Below are positions 1 to 8,925 of a stretch of 64,000 nt of DNA, piece by piece. The first letter of the stretch is position 1, and each line of letters begins with the position of its first letter. Position numbers and translations under genes: made by a program. A model generated the notes under the pieces. That model worked only from the letters and a program-made list of their open reading frames with translations. It did not search any database and was not told where the DNA came from. The stretch covers positions 1 through 64,000 of the forward strand of contig NZ_JQJI01000008.1 in the NCBI RefSeq assembly GCF_000745455.1, given 5' to 3'. This DNA is from Mesoaciditoga lauensis cd-1655R = DSM 25116. Lineage in GTDB: Bacteria > Thermotogota > Thermotogae > Mesoaciditogales > Mesoaciditogaceae.

Positions 1-112
1 TAAAAACGAGGTTGGGAAACACACGGACGTGTTGAGAAAGCGAAGCACTCATGGATGAGTGTCTGAGCGTGCCTCGTTTTTTGAGTCGTAAGATGGATAC
101 AAGTGTTTCGGA
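1..112 (+). repeat. Structured interspersed repeat, copy A (cut by window start)
   Basis: The window opens inside a copy of the interspersed element described at 41043. It shows the subtype 2 core: an arm ending ACGAGG, a hairpin AACAC/GTGTT, a second hairpin CACTCA/TGAGTG, and the returning arm CCTCGTTTTTTGAGTCG. It ends near a CAAGTGTTTC end motif and lacks the GCGAATCC block seen on the right of other copies. Copy B follows only about 120 bases further on, in the same orientation. Confidence 0.75.
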
Positions 113-232
113 TTAATTATGCTTTTCTCTGCCTTTCTCTCCCCTTTTTTGAAGTTTCTGTCAAAACATATGAAGACGCCATATAAAATGTGAAATAACA
201 GAGTTTCTTCTTTTTTCTTCCCCTTCTCCTTT

Positions 233-408
233 ATCGAAACACTTTCCAACACTTATGAACTCTCCATCTGGAGGCTCATAAAAACGAGGTTGGGAAACAC
301 ACGGACGTGTTGAGAAAGCGAAGCACTCATGGATGAGTGTCTGAGCGTGCCTCCTTTTTTGAGTCGTAAGATGGATAAAAGAGTGAATCCGTGATGGCAA
401 GTGTTTCA
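233..408 (+). repeat. Structured interspersed repeat, copy B
   Basis: This is a full-length subtype 2 copy. Its ends are GAAACACTT on the left and AAGTGTTTC on the right, which are perfect reverse complements of each other. They differ from the CGAAGTACTT/AAGTACTTCG ends of other copies, so both ends changed together. Inside lie CTCCATCT/AAGATGGA, the CTCATAAAAACGAGG arm, the AACAC/GTGTT hairpin and the CACTCA/TGAGTG hairpin. The right arm here is CCTCCTTTTTTGAGTC, which carries one arm mismatch. No gene is supported in 1-461. Confidence 0.75.
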
Positions 409-461
409 ATAAACATTTTTCGTACTGATTAAAATTGTTACCTTCACCCATATTGGGAGTT

Positions 462-1544
462 CTACAGCTTAAATTCTCCCAAAGACATGGCAACCTTTTT
501 CAATTCGTACTTTCTACTTCCCAGGCCTATCTTTTCCGCATGTTCCAGTTGCTCTTTCCACGAGACATCAGGATGAGCTTTTTTAAAAGGATCCTCCCCA
601 ACGGCATCTATAACAAGATCCACACATGCCTGATCTAGAGCAACCGGATCGGTACTGGCGGCTATTCCTATATCTGGGGCAACTGGCGGTTTGTTTATAG
701 GCCAGCAATCACAATCGGGGGAAACTTGCGTTATGAAAGACAAAAAAATCGCCCTTTTATCTTTCAAAACGGCTTTTGAATATTCGGCAATCTTTCTGCT
801 TAAAAGTTCTGAAGATGCGTTCCACTCTGGAACCATAGCACCGTAGTTGCACATTGCCACGCACTGTCCGCAGCCTATGCATATGTCGTAATCTATTACA
901 GCATGATCGTGAACTTTTACCGCACCAGTCGGACAATATTTTTCACACATCCCGCATGCCACACAATTTTCAACCATAACAACGGGCTTGGATGTTGAAT
1001 GTTGTTCTAACTTTCCGGCTCTTGCCGCCGAACCCATTCCAATGTTCTTCAAAGTTCCTCCAAAGCCTGTTTGTTCGTGTCCTTTAAAATGCGTCATAAC
1101 TATCAAAGCATCGGCAAGTGCTATTGCGGATCCTATCTTTGCCTTTTTGACGTATTCTCCATCTATTTCCACTTCGACTTCATCACTGCCACGCAATCCA
1201 TCGGCAATTATCACAGGTGCCCCGATAACTTCCGGTGTAAAACCATTTAAGGTGGCTGTTTGCAAATGATCTACAGCGTTGGACCTGCTTCCCTTGTAAA
1301 GGGTGTTGGCATCTGTGACAAACGGCTTGGCTCCAAGTTCCTTAACCATATCCGTTATCACCCTAACGTAGTTTGGCCTTATGTAGGCGAGATTCCCATA
1401 TTCGCCGAAGTGTATCTTTATCGCAACAAGGTCATCTTTTTTCACAATCTTGCTCATGCCCGCCTCTTTTAAAAGTATTTCAACCTTTTTCATCAACCCT
1501 ATTCCGGGAGTTGTGGTTAAATCGGTAAAATAAACCGTGGACAA
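462..1544 (-). CDS. DUF362 domain protein with two 4Fe-4S ferredoxin motifs
   Basis: This 360-residue cytosolic iron-sulfur protein is of the DUF362 type. The N-terminal 180 residues match the DUF362 domain, for example the [10 protein letters not shown] stretch. Two classical 4Fe-4S motifs follow around residues 190-235: [12 protein letters not shown] and [13 protein letters not shown]-terminal segment follows. The reaction is not established for the family; electron transfer is inferred from the clusters. The start is set at TTG 1544, eight bases after GGAGG; an in-frame GTG at 1553 overlaps the ribosome-binding site. It sits 24 bases downstream of the iron-sulfur aldo/keto reductase gene and is probably cotranscribed, so the two may share electrons. 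Confidence 0.85.
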   Translation of the reverse strand: MSTVYFTDLTTTPGIGLMKKVEILLKEAGMSKIVKKDDLVAIKIHFGEYGNLAYIRPNYVRVITDMVKELGAKPFVTDANTLYKGSRSNAVDHLQTATLNGFTPEVIGAPVIIADGLRGSDEVEVEIDGEYVKKAKIGSAIALADALIVMTHFKGHEQTGFGGTLKNIGMGSAARAGKLEQHSTSKPVVMVENCVACGMCEKYCPTGAVKVHDHAVIDYDICIGCGQCVAMCNYGAMVPEWNASSELLSRKIAEYSKAVLKDKRAIFLSFITQVSPDCDCWPINKPPVAPDIGIAASTDPVALDQACVDLVIDAVGEDPFKKAHPDVSWKEQLEHAEKIGLGSRKYELKKVAMSLGEFKL

Positions 1545-1568
1545 TTCGATCACCTCCGTACTTTTGTG

Positions 1569-2681
1569 TTAAAACAGTTCTCCACCGCCAAGTTTGAAAT
1601 GCACGAGTCGAAACTTATCGACGACTTGCAGATCGTAAGGGCATCTTTCCTCGCACAAGCCACAATTCGTACAATTGGTAAAATTCTTATTCAATTTTTT
1701 GTAGGCTTCTACAGCTTCATCTTGATTTCCAAACCAAAATGCCAATCTTTCCCTCAAAGCATAATCGGGCGCTTCGTGGGGCTTATAATCCCTCATTTGT
1801 CTATCGTACCAGCCTTCATATTCAAAGATCTTTGGAATATCTATTCCCTCTGGGCATGGTAAGCATTTGTTGCATTGCCTACACACATACGTGCCAAGCT
1901 CAGGAGCACGGCAATAAAGATTTTCCATGCTCTTTTCACTCATTGGCTTGAAGTTTTCAACTATGGAGATATCTTTGAGAAGCATTTCCTTGGAATTCGC
2001 TCCCGCAACCATAACATCTATATCTTGAGACAGCGCATATCTGAAAGCGTCTTCAACCGATTTGTAAAGATATCCGTCTGCTATCGCTTTCATTCCAACT
2101 ATACCCATTCCTTTTGAACGCGCGTAAGGTAAAAACTTCTCGAAAGTAGAAGGAAAGTTAAACCTATCGTAGTAATTAAATCCCGTCATCGCCACATCTA
2201 AATCTTGCACTTTCAACAATTTCAAAGCGTAATCCGCCAGGCCGTGGAAAGACACTCCCACTGCCCTAATCATTCCTTTTTCCTTCGCCTCTAAGATGTA
2301 ATCAAGAGCGGATGGCCTTTTTAAGAGCGCATCGACATCTTCTTGTTTTGTCACGTGGTGAAGAAAAAGAACATCCAGATGATCGGTTCGAAGATTCTTG
2401 AGGCTTCTTTCAACAAATTTTCTTGCCCCTCCTTTGTCTCTAGCGTGGCATTTGCTGGCTAAAATCACTTCATTTCTTCTGCCGTTAAGGGCGTATGAAA
2501 TTTTTCTTTCCGATTCTCCATCACCATATTCCGCGGCCGTTTCTATGTAGTTTCCTCCATGATCAAGGTAAATATCTACGAGTTGCTTTACCAGATCTTT
2601 TGGTATTTCAAGCATGTGAAAACCCCCAAGGCCTAAAAGGGAAACTTCTATTCCCGTTTTTCCCAATGTTCGCTTTTTCAT
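1569..2681 (-). CDS. Aldo/keto reductase with C-terminal 4Fe-4S domain
   Basis: This 370-residue oxidoreductase has an N-terminal aldo/keto reductase TIM barrel of about 270 residues. It starts KKRTLGKTGIEVSLLGLGG and carries the active-site region ETAAEYGDGESE and LFLHHV. The last 100 residues hold CRQCNKCLPCP and CTNCGLCEERCP, which are 4Fe-4S motifs typical of the ferredoxin-coupled AKR subgroup. The natural substrate cannot be read from the sequence. The start is ATG 2681, eight bases after AAGGAG; the longer frame upstream to 2699 lacks a ribosome-binding site. It is the first gene of a two-gene operon with the DUF362 protein. Confidence 0.88.
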   Translation of the reverse strand: MKKRTLGKTGIEVSLLGLGGFHMLEIPKDLVKQLVDIYLDHGGNYIETAAEYGDGESERKISYALNGRRNEVILASKCHARDKGGARKFVERSLKNLRTDHLDVLFLHHVTKQEDVDALLKRPSALDYILEAKEKGMIRAVGVSFHGLADYALKLLKVQDLDVAMTGFNYYDRFNFPSTFEKFLPYARSKGMGIVGMKAIADGYLYKSVEDAFRYALSQDIDVMVAGANSKEMLLKDISIVENFKPMSEKSMENLYCRAPELGTYVCRQCNKCLPCPEGIDIPKIFEYEGWYDRQMRDYKPHEAPDYALRERLAFWFGNQDEAVEAYKKLNKNFTNCTNCGLCEERCPYDLQVVDKFRLVHFKLGGGELF

Positions 2682-2818
2682 TTTTACCACTCCTTCCAAT
2701 TACGGGCAGTCTTGAGAATAAAAAGTAGTAAAGCTTTACTTATAAGAATTCGTGTCAATTAATTTTTGTGTGAAGATAATTTATGAAAGAACATTATTTC
2801 AGAAGTTAGAAGGTATGC

Positions 2819-2842
2819 AAAAAGCGGCTTGAGCCGCTTTTC
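2819..2842 (-). terminator. Intrinsic terminator of the first ABC importer operon
   Basis: AAAAGCGGCT and AGCCGCTTTT form a 10-bp stem with a two-base loop (a shorter stem with a larger loop is more likely in practice). On the minus strand it is followed by a run of T. It lies 30 bases past the stop of the ATPase gene. Confidence 0.8.
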
Positions 2843-2871
2843 CAACAAATTTAAAAATTAAGAAAACCAAG

Positions 2872-3936
2872 TTAAACGTCAACTCTTTTTTCGTTGAGGA
2901 AAAAAAGCATTTCTTCTTCCTTGATAGAAAGATTAACTTCATCTCCCTCGGCAATTTTAACGGTATTGGAAATGAAGAGCTTAACCTTTACTCTTTCTGA
3001 ATCCAATGGAATCTCCACTGAAACCAACAAATTTGCACCCATTGGCTCTATCAAGACCACCTTTCCCTTTATTTTCCCTTCCTGGGAAAGCAAGATATTT
3101 TCTGGTCTTATGCCTATTTCCACTTTTCCTTCATGGCTAAGTTCTTCGAGCTTATTCATCTTAGAAGGAGACAAGAGTTTGCTCATGGATCTAAGGTTTT
3201 CGACTTCCAGCATGTTTATTTGAGGATTTCCCACAAAAACCGCAACAAATTTGTTTACGGGCCTCTTGTATATTTCTTCTGGTGCGCCTATTTGCTGAAT
3301 AATGCCGTAATTCATAACGACTATTTTATCAGACATTGCCAAAGCCTCTTCTTGATCGTGAGTTACGTAAATGGTGGTGCCATGTACGCTATGAAATAGT
3401 GCCTTTAATTCTCCCCTCATTCTATGTCTTAATATAGCATCCAAATTTGCGAGAGGTTCGTCCAACAAAAACAGGTTTGGTTCTCTCACCAATGCACGCC
3501 CTATAGCCACACGTTGTCTTTGCCCACCACTCAACTCTCGTGGTTTTCTGTCCAAAAGATTGGCTATTCCTAACATTTGAGCGATACTCTCAACTTTCAT
3601 CTTTATATCCTTCTTCGACATTTTCCTTACTTGCAAGGGAATGGCTATATTTTGAAAGACGTTCATATGTGGATATAAAGCATAACTTTGGAAAACCATT
3701 GCCACGTCTCTCTCTGATGGTGAAAGCGCATTGACGATTTTGTCGTTTATCAGGATTTCCCCTTCACTTGTCCTTTCCAAGCCGGCTATTAAACGCAGTG
3801 TGGTGGTTTTCCCACATCCAGACGGCCCCAAAAGGGTTACGAATTCTCCTTCATCAACGAAGAAATTTGCGTTGTTTACCGCTATTACCTTTTCTCCAAA
3901 GCGTTTGTAAACATTTCTGAATTCTAATCTATGCAT
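2872..3936 (-). CDS. Sugar ABC transporter ATP-binding protein (MalK/UgpC/MsmX type)
   Basis: This 354-residue ATPase energises sugar import at the inner face of the membrane. Walker A GPSGCGKTT is at residues 37-45, the signature LSGGQ at about 135, Walker B LFLLDEP at about 155 and the switch histidine in THDQEE. The C-terminal 120 residues form the MalK-like regulatory domain, with IGIRPENILLS. It is the last gene of a four-gene importer operon. It is the only sugar-importer ATPase in the window, while two other importers (13.9-17.1 kb and 48.3-51.3 kb) have none, so it may serve all three; that sharing is inference from the known promiscuity of MsmX-type ATPases. Confidence 0.93.
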   Translation of the reverse strand: MHRLEFRNVYKRFGEKVIAVNNANFFVDEGEFVTLLGPSGCGKTTTLRLIAGLERTSEGEILINDKIVNALSPSERDVAMVFQSYALYPHMNVFQNIAIPLQVRKMSKKDIKMKVESIAQMLGIANLLDRKPRELSGGQRQRVAIGRALVREPNLFLLDEPLANLDAILRHRMRGELKALFHSVHGTTIYVTHDQEEALAMSDKIVVMNYGIIQQIGAPEEIYKRPVNKFVAVFVGNPQINMLEVENLRSMSKLLSPSKMNKLEELSHEGKVEIGIRPENILLSQEGKIKGKVVLIEPMGANLLVSVEIPLDSERVKVKLFISNTVKIAEGDEVNLSIKEEEMLFFLNEKRVDV

Positions 3937-3957
3937 TCACCAATCACTTCCTTCATT

Positions 3958-4785
3958 TTATCCTTTTATGGCGCCTGCCGTTAAACCACTTATGATCTTT
4001 TCTTGAGCTATGAATATTATGATGACAAGTGGAACGGTTACTAGCAGTGCCCCGGCTATTATCTCGCCCCATGGATACTGGTAGGCAAATCTTCCCGAAA
4101 TCATGGAGATCCCCACCGTAATGGTTCGCATATTTTCTTTCGTCATGAACGTCAAAGCAAGGATAAACTCATTCCAACACGCTATGAAGTCCAATATGGC
4201 TACCGTTGAGACTGCAGGAATGCCAAGAGGAAGTATTATCTTGTAAAACGCTTGAAATCTCGACATTCCATCCACTCTTGCAGCTTCGTAAAGGGCATTG
4301 GGTATCTGCTCAAAGTAGGTAGCCAAAATCCATGTTGTCAACGGTATACTGACAGATGTATATGGCAAGATAAGGCTAAGATAATTATTCAACAAGTGAA
4401 ATTTGGCGAACATTTCATAGAGAGGGAAGATCATCGTTGCCGCTGGAAAAAACCCAAGTATAAGTAAGAAGTTCATGAATGGACTTGAACCCCTGAATTT
4501 TATCTTAGCAACGGCAAAAGCCGCCATTGATCCAATCAATACAACAATGGCAGTTGCACTCAAAGAGACGATCGTACTGTTCTTTATGTAAGTCATCAGA
4601 TTTATGTCTTTAAAGACACCCACATAATTTGATATGGTAAAAGCTACAGGATAAAGTATAGGAGGAGAAGAATACGATACGTTCGTTGGCTCAAATGAAT
4701 CTAATACCAAAAAGTAAATGGGGAAGAGACAGTAAAAAGCCATAATGACAACCCCAACGTAAAGAAAAAAGCGCTTTAATCTCAT
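3958..4785 (-). CDS. Sugar ABC transporter permease, MalG type
   Basis: This 275-residue inner-membrane permease has six predicted membrane segments and the MalG-family EAA loop (EAARVDGMSRFQAFYKIILP) in its C-terminal half. It ends LTAGAIKG, as such permeases usually do. The start is ATG 4785, which overlaps the stop of the upstream permease in ATGA; the open frame to 4824 would overlap that gene further and is less likely. It partners the permease at 4782 and the ATPase at 2872. The transported sugar cannot be assigned from sequence. Confidence 0.9.
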   Translation of the reverse strand: MRLKRFFLYVGVVIMAFYCLFPIYFLVLDSFEPTNVSYSSPPILYPVAFTISNYVGVFKDINLMTYIKNSTIVSLSATAIVVLIGSMAAFAVAKIKFRGSSPFMNFLLILGFFPAATMIFPLYEMFAKFHLLNNYLSLILPYTSVSIPLTTWILATYFEQIPNALYEAARVDGMSRFQAFYKIILPLGIPAVSTVAILDFIACWNEFILALTFMTKENMRTITVGISMISGRFAYQYPWGEIIAGALLVTVPLVIIIFIAQEKIISGLTAGAIKG

Positions 4786-5675
4786 TGGGCATACCTTCTT
4801 CCAATATAACTTCGTGTTAACCAAACGACCACAACGAGTATCAAAATATATATCGCCATCATTACAGATGTAGCGGCACCTGCTCTGACGTCAAGCCAGT
4901 TAAAAGTTTGTTGGTATATGTAAGGGGATAAAGCCATAGTGGCGTTTCCTGGTCCTCCATTGGTAAGCACCCATATCAGGTCAAATACGCCAAAGGCCTG
5001 TAAAAATCTGAACATGAGAGTAACAACTATGGCAGGTATCATCAACGGTATGGTGAGTTTTCTCAACTGGAAAAACCATCCTGCTCCATCAACTTGCATG
5101 GCCTCATAAAGATCCTGTGGGATCGCCTGCAAGCCCGCCAACAGCAACAGAGCGCAAAACGGCACCGTTTTCCAAGCATCCGCCATTATTATAGAGATAA
5201 AAGCGAGTTTAGGTGTTGAGAGAAAATACGGAGGTGTGCTTGTGAGATGAAGCCAATATAACAACCACGGGATAGGTCCATATGAGTGTTGAAGTAAAAA
5301 CTTCCAACCCGTTGCCATAATGGCAGTTGGCAAAGCCCATGGGATTAAGAAGATAGTTCTAAGAGCTTTCCTTCCACGAAATTCTTGGTTAAGCAACAAG
5401 GCAAAAATAAATCCTACGAACATCTCTATGGAAACAGATATGAGAGAAAAAGAAACCGTGATCCATGTTGACTGCCAGAATGACTGACTGGTAAGCACTT
5501 GTGAATAACTGTTAAGAGTAAAACCACCACTTACAGACGTAAAGGAAAGCCATACGTTCTTAAGTAATGGATATATCTGAAAGATGGTAAAGAAAATAAC
5601 CACTGGACTCACAAAACCAATAATGGCACGCCAATATCCTTTTTCATGCTTTGGAATCAGAGTTTTTGTGGGCAA
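4782..5675 (-). CDS. Sugar ABC transporter permease, MalF type
   Basis: This 297-residue inner-membrane permease is the MalF/UgpA-like partner. Six membrane segments are evident, with the EAA loop EAMQVDGAGWFFQLRKLTIP near residue 195 and WVLTNGGPGNAT further on, a signature of this subfamily. The start is TTG 5675 behind AAAGGGGGTG. It follows the binding-protein gene after 66 bases that contain a hairpin. Confidence 0.9.
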   Translation of the reverse strand: MPTKTLIPKHEKGYWRAIIGFVSPVVIFFTIFQIYPLLKNVWLSFTSVSGGFTLNSYSQVLTSQSFWQSTWITVSFSLISVSIEMFVGFIFALLLNQEFRGRKALRTIFLIPWALPTAIMATGWKFLLQHSYGPIPWLLYWLHLTSTPPYFLSTPKLAFISIIMADAWKTVPFCALLLLAGLQAIPQDLYEAMQVDGAGWFFQLRKLTIPLMIPAIVVTLMFRFLQAFGVFDLIWVLTNGGPGNATMALSPYIYQQTFNWLDVRAGAATSVMMAIYILILVVVVWLTRSYIGRRYAQ

Positions 5676-5703
5676 AATCGCACCCCCTTTTACAATGAGA
5701 AAA

Positions 5704-5727
5704 CGGCAAGTGGAAATCCACTTGCCG
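5704..5727 (-). promoter_or_regulatory. Intercistronic hairpin between binding-protein and permease genes
   Basis: CGGCAAGTGG and CCACTTGCCG form a 10-bp perfect stem with an AAAT loop, followed on the minus strand by TTTTC. It sits between the stop of the binding-protein gene (5742) and the start of the first permease (5675). A partial terminator or an RNA-stabilising 3' end is likely, giving more binding protein than permease. The same arrangement occurs at 15278 and 50027. Confidence 0.75.
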
Positions 5728-5741
5728 CTAAGATCAAGATC

Positions 5742-7016
5742 TTAATGTGTTGCCCAGTATTCTTTAACGGCCTTTCTTGCCGCTTTTGCCATTGCCTCGT
5801 TAGCCTGTTTTGGAGTCATTTGTTGCGTCATGGCCATGGTCAAATACCTGGACATTATATCAGACAGTTTTGGCCACAAGGGGCTGGCTGGTCTCCATCT
5901 TGTGTGTTCAAGAATGGTCCTAAGATCCTTGAAGAATGGATTCCATTTGAGGACATCTGGATCGTAGTATATATCTCTTCTTGAAACATCGTTACCTTGC
6001 ATTTTAACCATCAACTTTTCTATTTCATAGCTGTTCATGAATTCTGCAAATTTGATCGCGGCTGGGATCTTTGATTTATCTATGAACGCAGAAATGGATA
6101 TTCCCCATCCGCCTTGTGTGGCAAATGGATGTTCTCCTTCAGCACAGACTTCCGTTGTAACTCCAACTTTTCCTTTAACCTTTGAATCTTTATCATTCTG
6201 AGAGAGCACCCAAACGTACGGCCAATTTCTCAAGAAGACGGCATGGCCGCTTTCGAACATATGTCTTGCTTCTTCTTCCATGAAAGTAAGCACATCAGGT
6301 GGTGTTATCTTGTATTTATGAATGGTGTCAACAAGATACTGCGTGGCTTGTATAGCTTGAGGAGAATCTATTCCCACTTTTCTTGTTACAGGATCGTAGT
6401 AGTAACCGCCATTACCCCACAGCCATTCAAGATAGAAACAATCCAATCCTTCATATTGAGCTCCTTCATAAATAAATCCCCAAAGCCCTTTGGAAGGATC
6501 TTGCAATTTTTGAGCTTCTTCAAAGAGCTCTTTGAAAGTCGTTGGAGGCTTCATACCTGCTTTTTCAAGTAAGTCTTTTCTGTAATAAATAAGGCCAGCA
6601 TCGCTCATAACTGGCATTCTATATATGTGTCCTTTCCAAATACTTCCATCAACTGTTGCTTTAAAATTCTGAGCGTAAAGCTTTTTAACATCCACATATT
6701 TATCAATTGGAAGTAACCATCCGTTAGCAGCAAGAGGTGGAATCCATATGATGTCGGCCCAAACTAGGTCATAAGGCGAAGTGTGAGCCATAGAAGCCGT
6801 CATAAACATCTGTTGGCGCGCGTTTGTGGAATGAGGTCCTTGAATGAGATTTACCGTAATGTCTGGATTGGCTTTTTCGAATAACTCAATCGCCTTCGCA
6901 AAAAAACCTTGGGTGTCTGGCCCCGTCAAAAACGTAAGAGAAACTTTTGACGCCATGGATATTCCACTGAAAATCAGCATGGCAACGATCAGGAAAAACA
7001 CCACTCTTTTCTTCAC
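5742..7016 (-). CDS. Extracellular sugar-binding protein of ABC importer
   Basis: This 424-residue secreted or membrane-anchored solute-binding protein is of the MalE-like family (SBP_bac_1). Residues 1-22 form a signal peptide (KKR, hydrophobic core, SMASK). The mature start SLTFLTGPDTQGFFAKAIELF and a pattern of aromatic residues (Trp, Tyr) fit carbohydrate binding. The start is GTG 7016, nine bases after AAGGAGG. It is the first gene of an operon with two permeases and an ATPase. A promoter candidate lies at 7091-7118. Confidence 0.9.
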   Translation of the reverse strand: MKKRVVFFLIVAMLIFSGISMASKVSLTFLTGPDTQGFFAKAIELFEKANPDITVNLIQGPHSTNARQQMFMTASMAHTSPYDLVWADIIWIPPLAANGWLLPIDKYVDVKKLYAQNFKATVDGSIWKGHIYRMPVMSDAGLIYYRKDLLEKAGMKPPTTFKELFEEAQKLQDPSKGLWGFIYEGAQYEGLDCFYLEWLWGNGGYYYDPVTRKVGIDSPQAIQATQYLVDTIHKYKITPPDVLTFMEEEARHMFESGHAVFLRNWPYVWVLSQNDKDSKVKGKVGVTTEVCAEGEHPFATQGGWGISISAFIDKSKIPAAIKFAEFMNSYEIEKLMVKMQGNDVSRRDIYYDPDVLKWNPFFKDLRTILEHTRWRPASPLWPKLSDIMSRYLTMAMTQQMTPKQANEAMAKAARKAVKEYWATH

Positions 7017-7090
7017 TTCAAACGCCTCCTTAAAGTATTTTGAACCCTCTGACTGAGGGAAATCTGCATATGTTTCAATAAATTAACTTT

Positions 7091-7118
7091 ATTTTAGCAT
7101 GCAAAGATAAAAAATCAA
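7091..7118 (-). promoter_or_regulatory. Promoter candidate for the first ABC importer operon
   Basis: Read on the minus strand, TTGATT (7118-7113) and TAAAAT (7096-7091) are separated by 16 bases, a reasonable sigma-A type promoter. A small CCCTC/GAGGG hairpin at 7045-7059 lies in the leader before the binding-protein gene. Confidence 0.5.
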
Positions 7119-7602
7119 AACATTAATTTTTCAGAAACATTATGTACGCCAAACTCACTTGTTTATCTTTTTGTAAGCGCCAAAATATAAAATGCACATG
7201 TGAGGAATGTTATATTTTCTCTTACCAAGGGAATTCACATGAAGCAATACAAACAGATGGAGGACATATTATTTTTGATCAAGGAAGAATAGATAGGCTG
7301 TAAAAAATAAAATGCATGGTTAAAGGAAAATCAACGGTCATTAACGACCAAATAACCTCTTGTAATTATTCAAATAGTCGCTACAATTAAAAGAACGTTT
7401 CTATATCTTTATCCTCGCTAACATAAAGTTACTCCACAAACAGAGAAAAGACGGTCCACAAAATCAATCACTTTGGGATGAAACCGTCACAAAGAAGAGT
7501 TTGAAACCATTAATTCATAATTTTGTGACCTTATCCAATATCTCTAATGGACCTTGCTAAAAAGTTAGTGGTCGCTTTTTGAACTTTGAATTTTCGAACA
7601 AA
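7119..7602. other. AT-rich intergenic region, possible coding remnant
   Basis: No intact gene is supported here. On the plus strand, around 7205-7303, one frame reads as plausible protein (SYQGNSHEAIQTDGGHII and on to a TAA stop) without a credible start, so it may be the tail of a decayed gene. I do not recognise its family. No strong terminator for the FGGY kinase gene at 7603 was found. Confidence 0.3.
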
Positions 7603-8925
7603 CTATTCAATATTTATATAATCACTCCACAGTAAATTCACATCAATATTTAATCCTTTTGCTGCTAACAAAGCTGTCCCTAAAGCGGTTAATTCAGGGG
7701 TTTTTAGAATTCCTATTTTACCTTCTTCCGAAGATGATGCTTTGATGCTTTTAACAACAGGATTCAATGTTAATCCCCCACTCATAAAAAGGAACTTTCC
7801 TTTTTTTGTAACTTTTCTTAAATCTTGAACAATCTCGTCGGAGCGCTTTGTAATGAATTTGATAGCCGAAGCCATAAAATCCTCAGATGAGGCCCCATAA
7901 GGAATGTTGTGAAAGTTAACGTAAATGCCCTTTGATGAATAACATACTTGTATATCAAATACGCCTTCTTCAATACGTTTGCTAACGCTTAACCAATTTC
8001 CGGAAAAGTTTGTTAGAGATGATAACCAACTTATAAGCCCTCCAGAAATTATGATAGAACGTTGAAAATATAAACGCTTTCCGTCCACATATACACCACA
8101 ATTTAATTTCTTTTCCATATATGAACGATCAAACCTGATATTTTTATCCATGAGAGCTGTAAAACTCTCAGCGGTCCCCATAGAATCGTAAATAAAATCA
8201 TCTGTGCCGCTTATTTTTTCAATTGCGAACATCCCCGCAATATGATCATGAGCACCAAGGAACAAAGGTATTTTTTCACCTTCGTTTTTCCAAAAACCAA
8301 TACATGTTCCACCGGAAGCAAGATTGGATAATTTTTTCTGGCTGATGCCACTTATTTTCAGTAAATATTTATCCCATTCCAAAGTATGAATGTTGAAAAG
8401 CATTGTTCTAGATGCTTGCGAATAATCCCAGTAAGGCTCCGCTCCCAATTTGTATAAAATAAAAGAGCTAATAGGTAGCCAGCTACGTATTTTCCCAAGG
8501 TATTTTTGCATCATCATAATCTTAAAGATGGAAAAAATATGAGTTGGAATTAATCCAGTAACCATATAAATTTTTTCTTTTTCGTTGCTGTGTTTTTCCC
8601 AAAAATCATCAGAAATTTTTACGGTGGCATTAGAATGCCAAACGATTGGATCATTATAGGAACCGTTTTCTGAAATAGGAACAATGGATTCTCCAACACT
8701 AGATGCACTAATTCCAAGAATTTTATAAGTTTTTGACCATTGTTTGAGAATTTCCTCTATAAATTGGTAAATATGTTTAATATCAAAAAAATCTATATCC
8801 TTCTTGTTATATTTAAGCGTCCTCGATTTCTGAATATCCAATATTTTTCCTTTAAGATCGAGGGATACAAGTTTAACATTCGTTGTTCCAATGTCAATTC
8901 CTACTATCACTTGGTTTCTTTTCAC
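7603..8925 (-). CDS. FGGY-family carbohydrate kinase
   Basis: This 440-residue cytosolic kinase phosphorylates a sugar or polyol with ATP; the substrate is not determined. The N-terminal phosphate-1 motif VGIDIGTTNVKL is clear. The middle contains LGAHDHIAGMFA, a phosphate-2-type loop, and the C-terminal domain has FLFMSGGLTLNPVVKS (adenosine-binding region) and TALGTALLAA. The length is slightly short for the family (about 480-520). Its ATG overlaps the stop of the upstream PfkB kinase in ATGA, so the two are translationally coupled. Together they suggest two successive phosphorylations or two sugars, in a unit divergent from the arabinose-type operon. Codon use is very A+T rich. Confidence 0.85.
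   Translation of the reverse strand: MKRNQVIVGIDIGTTNVKLVSLDLKGKILDIQKSRTLKYNKKDIDFFDIKHIYQFIEEILKQWSKTYKILGISASSVGESIVPISENGSYNDPIVWHSNATVKISDDFWEKHSNEKEKIYMVTGLIPTHIFSIFKIMMMQKYLGKIRSWLPISSFILYKLGAEPYWDYSQASRTMLFNIHTLEWDKYLLKISGISQKKLSNLASGGTCIGFWKNEGEKIPLFLGAHDHIAGMFAIEKISGTDDFIYDSMGTAESFTALMDKNIRFDRSYMEKKLNCGVYVDGKRLYFQRSIIISGGLISWLSSLTNFSGNWLSVSKRIEEGVFDIQVCYSSKGIYVNFHNIPYGASSEDFMASAIKFITKRSDEIVQDLRKVTKKGKFLFMSGGLTLNPVVKSIKASSSEEGKIGILKTPELTALGTALLAAKGLNIDVNLLWSDYINIE

Noticed and set aside
161-493. Minus-strand open frame of 110 codons over repeat B
   Set aside because: It is produced by the repeat element, has no ribosome-binding site and overlaps the DUF362 gene end.
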